This document shows positions 6,275 through 9,103 of a DNA stretch of 9,103 bases, piece after piece; position 1 is the first letter of the stretch; every line of letters starts with the position of its first letter. The notes beneath the pieces were generated by a model that searched no databases, was not told the origin of the DNA, and was given only the letters and a program-made list of their open reading frames with translations. This DNA comes from Pseudomonadota bacterium. Its GTDB lineage: Bacteria > Pseudomonadota > Gammaproteobacteria > Pseudomonadales > UBA5518. The position numbers and the translations under genes were made by a program. Location of the stretch: positions 1-9,103 of the forward strand of contig JAKJFB010000097.1 in assembly GCA_022705125.1 (NCBI GenBank), written 5' to 3'.

Positions 6275-7165
6275 ATGGCGATACGGGGCGGCGCGCGTTG
6301 CGTACTGGTGCTGGTCATGGTGCTGGGCGCGAGCCTCGCGGTGCGTGCCGAGGGCACGCAGCCGCTGGCCGTGAGCAGCATCCGGCCGCTGCACCTGATA
6401 CTGCGCGCGCTTGCCGGGGACAGTGTCGATGCCCGCGTGCTGCTGGAGGCGGGGGTGTCGCCACACGACTTCACGTTGCGGCCCTCTCAGCTGCGACTGC
6501 TGAACGGGGCGCAGCACGTATTCTGGTTCGATGCGACGCTCGAACACCCGCTGCCCGCATTGTTCGCGCGCCTCCCGGCGCCACGCCGCGACACCGCGCT
6601 GCTGCCCCTGATCGCGCCGCCGGCGCGCGGCGACGGCTTCGTGGATCCCCACGTCTGGCTCGACCCGCGCCTTGCCGCCGTCACCGCAGCCGCCATGGCG
6701 CGCGTGCTCGAGGAGCGCGGCCTGGTGAGCGCGGCGCAGATCGCGCCGCGGCTGCAGGCGTTCCAGGCCGAGATGGAACGCGTCGAGCAGGACATTGCCG
6801 AACAGTTACGCGGACTCGAGGCAGTGCCGTTTGCCGCGATGCACGACGGTTATGCCTACTTCGTGCAGCGCTTCGGGCTGGAGCAGGCGGCGGTGCTGGC
6901 GCTCGACGCCGAGCAGCAGGTCGGCGCGCGCGCGCTGGCGCGCATGCGCCGCGAGGTGCGCGACAGCGCGGCGGTCTGCCTGCTGCGCGAACGCTCGGGC
7001 GACAATGCGCGCCTGGCGCAGATGATCGCCGAGGGCAGTGCACTGCGCGTGGCCGAGCTCGATTCGCTGGCGAGCGACGCGCCGGACGATCCGGGCGGCT
7101 ATGCCCGTTTTCTCGAGGACTTCGCGAGCGCCCTGGCCGGGTGCCTGCGCGGGCCGGCTTCCTGA
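6275..7165 (+). CDS. znuA: Periplasmic zinc-binding protein ZnuA
   Basis: ZnuA is the cluster A-I (SsuA/TroA-type) substrate-binding protein that captures zinc in the periplasm and hands it to ZnuB. The 296-residue precursor has a typical signal peptide (about 1-25, basic start, LVLVMVLGASLAVRA, cleavage likely near Ala25). The three zinc-binding histidines expected of the family are in SPHDFTLRPSQ (His64), DPHVWLDPR (His126) and AMHDGYAYF (His190). Cys235 and Cys290 match the spacing of the conserved disulfide in E. coli ZnuA. The loop between the first two histidines is short and lacks the His/Asp/Glu-rich stretch found in many ZnuA proteins. An in-frame stop at 6257 limits the start to ATG 6275. 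It is divergent from zur across a shared Zur box, so repression by zinc is expected. polA follows after 21 bases. Confidence 0.93.
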   Translation: MAIRGGARCVLVLVMVLGASLAVRAEGTQPLAVSSIRPLHLILRALAGDSVDARVLLEAGVSPHDFTLRPSQLRLLNGAQHVFWFDATLEHPLPALFARLPAPRRDTALLPLIAPPARGDGFVDPHVWLDPRLAAVTAAAMARVLEERGLVSAAQIAPRLQAFQAEMERVEQDIAEQLRGLEAVPFAAMHDGYAYFVQRFGLEQAAVLALDAEQQVGARALARMRREVRDSAAVCLLRERSGDNARLAQMIAEGSALRVAELDSLASDAPDDPGGYARFLEDFASALAGCLRGPAS

Positions 7166-7186
7166 CTATCGATGCGGGTATTGACC

Positions 7187-9103
7187 ATGAGCGACGCCAA
7201 CGCAGCGAACCCCGCCCTGATCCTGGTCGACGGTTCGTCCTACCTTTACCGCGCCTTCCACGCGCTGCCGCCGCTTTCCACCGCCTCCGGTCGCCCGACC
7301 GGCGCGGTGCGCGGCGTGGTCTCGATGCTGCGCAAACTGCGCAAGGACTTCCCCGGCGCGCCGGTCGTCGTGGTGTTCGACGCCAAGGGCAAGACCTTCC
7401 GCGACGAGATCTTCGCCGGGTACAAGGCCCAGCGCCCGCCGATGCCCGATGAGTTGCGGGCGCAGGTCGAGCCGCTGCACGGCATCGTGAAGGCGATGGG
7501 GCTGCCGTTGCTGTGCGTACCCGGGGTGGAGGCCGACGACGTGATCGGCACACTGGCCGCGCAGGCCAGCGCGCGCGACGTGTCCGTGCTGATCTCCACT
7601 GGCGACAAGGACCTCGCACAGCTGGTCAACGCGCAGGTCACGCTGATCAACACGATGAACGACACGCGCCTCGACGTGGCTGGCGTGCAGGCGAAGTTCG
7701 GCATAGCGCCGGCGCAGGTCGTGGACCTGCTGGCGCTGATGGGCGACAAGGTCGACAACATTCCCGGCGTGCCCGGCGTGGGCGAGAAGACCGCGCTGGC
7801 GCTGCTGCAGAACCTCGGTAGCCTCGAGGCGATCTACGCCAACCTCGAGGCGGTCGCCGCGCTGCCGGTGCGCGGCGCCAAGGCGCTCGGCGACAAGCTC
7901 GCCGCCGAGCGCGACAAGGCGATGCTGTCGCGCGAGCTCGCGACCATTCGCACCGACCTCGAGCTGGAGCTGGACTGGCAGGCGCTGCACAACGAAGCGC
8001 CCGATCGCGAGGCGCTGCTCGAATGGTTCCGCGAACTCGAATTCAACACCTGGCGTGACGAGCTGCTCGCGGCGGGCGGCGAGGGCGCCGCGGCGGCGAT
8101 GCCCGCGGCGCCCGCTCCGGAGGCCGACTACGAGACCGTGCTCGACCGCGCGGCACTGCAGCGCTGGGTCGAGCGACTGGCGGCGTGCGAACTCATCGCC
8201 GTCGATACCGAGACCACCAGCCTCGATTACATGGCGGCGCGCGTGGTAGGCGTGTCGGTGGCCACCGGGCCCGGCGTTGCCGCCTATATCCCCTTCGGTC
8301 ACGACTACCTCGGCGCGCCGGAGCAACTCGGCGAGATCGAGGTGCTGCAAGCGCTGCGCCCGCTGCTGGAGGCAAGGCAGCCGCTGAAGGTCGGGCAGAA
8401 TCTGAAGTATGACCTCAGCGTGCTGGCAAACCACGGCATCGCGCTCGATGGCATCGCTTTCGACACCATGCTCGAGTCCTACGTGCTCGACTCGGTGGGC
8501 TCGCGCCACGACATGGATACGCTGGCGCTACGCCACCTCGATTACCACACCATCAAGTTCGAAGATGTCGCGGGCAAGGGAGCCAAGCAGATCACCTTCA
8601 ACCAGGTCCAGCTCGAGCAGGCGGGCCGTTACGCCGCCGAGGATGCCGACATCACGCTGCGCCTGCACCGGGCGCTGTGGCCGCAGCTCGAGGCCTGCGA
8701 GCCGCTGCGCGGCGTGTTCGAGTGCATCGAGATGCCGCTGGTGCCGGTGCTGTCGCGCCTCGAGCGCACCGGCGCGCTGGTCGATGCGAAGCTGCTGCAC
8801 GTGCAGAGCCGCGAGCTCGGCGAGAAGCTGCGCGGGATCGAGGCGCGCGCGCACGAGCTCGCCGGCCAGCCATTCAACCTGGGCTCGCCGAAGCAGCTGC
8901 AGGAAATCCTGTTCGACAAGCTCGGGTTGCCGAAGGTGGGCAAGACCCCGACCGGCCAGGCTTCGACCGCCGAGCCCGTGCTGCAGGAACTCGCCGAGAA
9001 CTACGAGCTGCCGCGTGTGATCCTCGAGTACCGCGGGCTGTCGAAGCTCAAGTCCACCTACACCGACCGCCTGCCCGAGCAGATCAACCCGGTGACGGGG
9101 CGG
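7187..9103 (+). CDS. polA: DNA polymerase I, N-terminal 639 residues (3'-truncated by window end)
   Basis: Pol I removes RNA primers and fills gaps during Okazaki fragment maturation and excision repair. The visible part contains the 5'-3' flap nuclease domain (about 10-295), with [20 protein letters not shown] (11-30), GVEADDVIG (113-121), [10 protein letters not shown] (137-146) and [18 protein letters not shown] (186-203), then an Ala/Pro-rich linker (about 300-312), and the 3'-5' proofreading domain. The proofreading acidic residues are intact: Asp340 and Glu342 in [10 protein letters not shown], Asp409 in GQNLKYDL, and Asp486 in YAAEDAD. They correspond to E. coli Asp355, Glu357, Asp424 and Asp501 at a constant offset of 15. 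The start of the polymerase domain ([29 protein letters not shown]) is reached, but the palm and fingers motifs are beyond the window. ATG 7187 best matches the family N-terminus; an in-frame ATG at 7172 would add five residues. Neither has a strong Shine-Dalgarno. Confidence 0.97.
   Translation, partial: MSDANAANPALILVDGSSYLYRAFHALPPLSTASGRPTGAVRGVVSMLRKLRKDFPGAPVVVVFDAKGKTFRDEIFAGYKAQRPPMPDELRAQVEPLHGIVKAMGLPLLCVPGVEADDVIGTLAAQASARDVSVLISTGDKDLAQLVNAQVTLINTMNDTRLDVAGVQAKFGIAPAQVVDLLALMGDKVDNIPGVPGVGEKTALALLQNLGSLEAIYANLEAVAALPVRGAKALGDKLAAERDKAMLSRELATIRTDLELELDWQALHNEAPDREALLEWFRELEFNTWRDELLAAGGEGAAAAMPAAPAPEADYETVLDRAALQRWVERLAACELIAVDTETTSLDYMAARVVGVSVATGPGVAAYIPFGHDYLGAPEQLGEIEVLQALRPLLEARQPLKVGQNLKYDLSVLANHGIALDGIAFDTMLESYVLDSVGSRHDMDTLALRHLDYHTIKFEDVAGKGAKQITFNQVQLEQAGRYAAEDADITLRLHRALWPQLEACEPLRGVFECIEMPLVPVLSRLERTGALVDAKLLHVQSRELGEKLRGIEARAHELAGQPFNLGSPKQLQEILFDKLGLPKVGKTPTGQASTAEPVLQELAENYELPRVILEYRGLSKLKSTYTDRLPEQINPVTGR

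Noticed and set aside
7172..7186. Upstream polA start at ATG 7172
   Set aside because: It is in frame and possible, but the five added residues are not typical and it has no better ribosome binding site than ATG 7187.
6268..7452. 394-codon plus-strand open frame overlapping znuA in another frame
   Set aside because: It is dominated by Arg, Ala and Gly without motifs, while the znuA frame in the same DNA has a signal peptide and three zinc-ligand histidines.
7166..8509. 447-codon open frame on the minus strand opposite polA
   Set aside because: It is a shadow of the polA frame: low complexity, His/Arg/Gln-rich, no known motif, while the plus strand encodes catalytic Pol I nuclease motifs throughout.

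Overview
The window is a GC-rich, densely coding stretch of a bacterial chromosome, almost certainly from a gammaproteobacterium. The evidence is the gene order coxC / DUF2909 (opposite strand) / SURF1 / SCO-like protein / ctaB / SCO1, which matches the aa3 oxidase locus of Pseudomonas-type bacteria as I remember it, together with a Zur that aligns residue by residue with the E. coli protein and a Pol I with the E. coli domain plan. I cannot name the genus. Nothing mobile, no rRNA or tRNA, no CRISPR array and no insertion sequence is visible. No non-coding gap exceeds about 70 bases.

Left part (1-4171): biogenesis of haem-copper cytochrome c oxidase. The window opens inside subunit III (coxC, 5' end missing). 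A 12-bp hairpin separates it from a small convergent DUF2909 membrane protein. On the plus strand there follow SURF1 (oxidase assembly), a membrane-anchored thioredoxin-fold-like protein with a CxxxC pair that overlaps SURF1 by ATGA, ctaB (haem O synthase, UbiA family) and a SCO1/SenC copper chaperone. The haem A synthase gene (ctaA/COX15), usually found just before ctaB in this arrangement, is absent; only 69 bases separate the flanking genes.

Middle and right (4180-7165): a complete high-affinity zinc uptake module. zur-znuC-znuB form a tightly overlapping minus-strand operon (overlaps of 4 and 8 bases), and znuA is divergent on the plus strand. A perfect Zur-box-like palindrome at 6238-6250 lies between zur and znuA and contains -10-like sequences for both directions. 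ZnuA would capture zinc in the periplasm, ZnuB conduct it through the membrane, ZnuC power the transport with ATP, and Zur shut off both transcripts when zinc is sufficient.

Right end (7187-9103): the first 639 codons of polA (DNA polymerase I), which runs off the window after the two nuclease domains and before the polymerase catalytic motifs. It begins only 21 bases after znuA on the same strand, so some read-through from the zinc-regulated promoter is plausible.

Most of the window is conventional housekeeping and metal-homeostasis DNA. I found no clear new system. The points most worth a second look are the missing ctaA, the compact and possibly leaderless Zur-controlled divergent promoter, the znuA-polA junction, and the SCO-like protein that keeps its cysteines but lacks an obvious metal-binding histidine.
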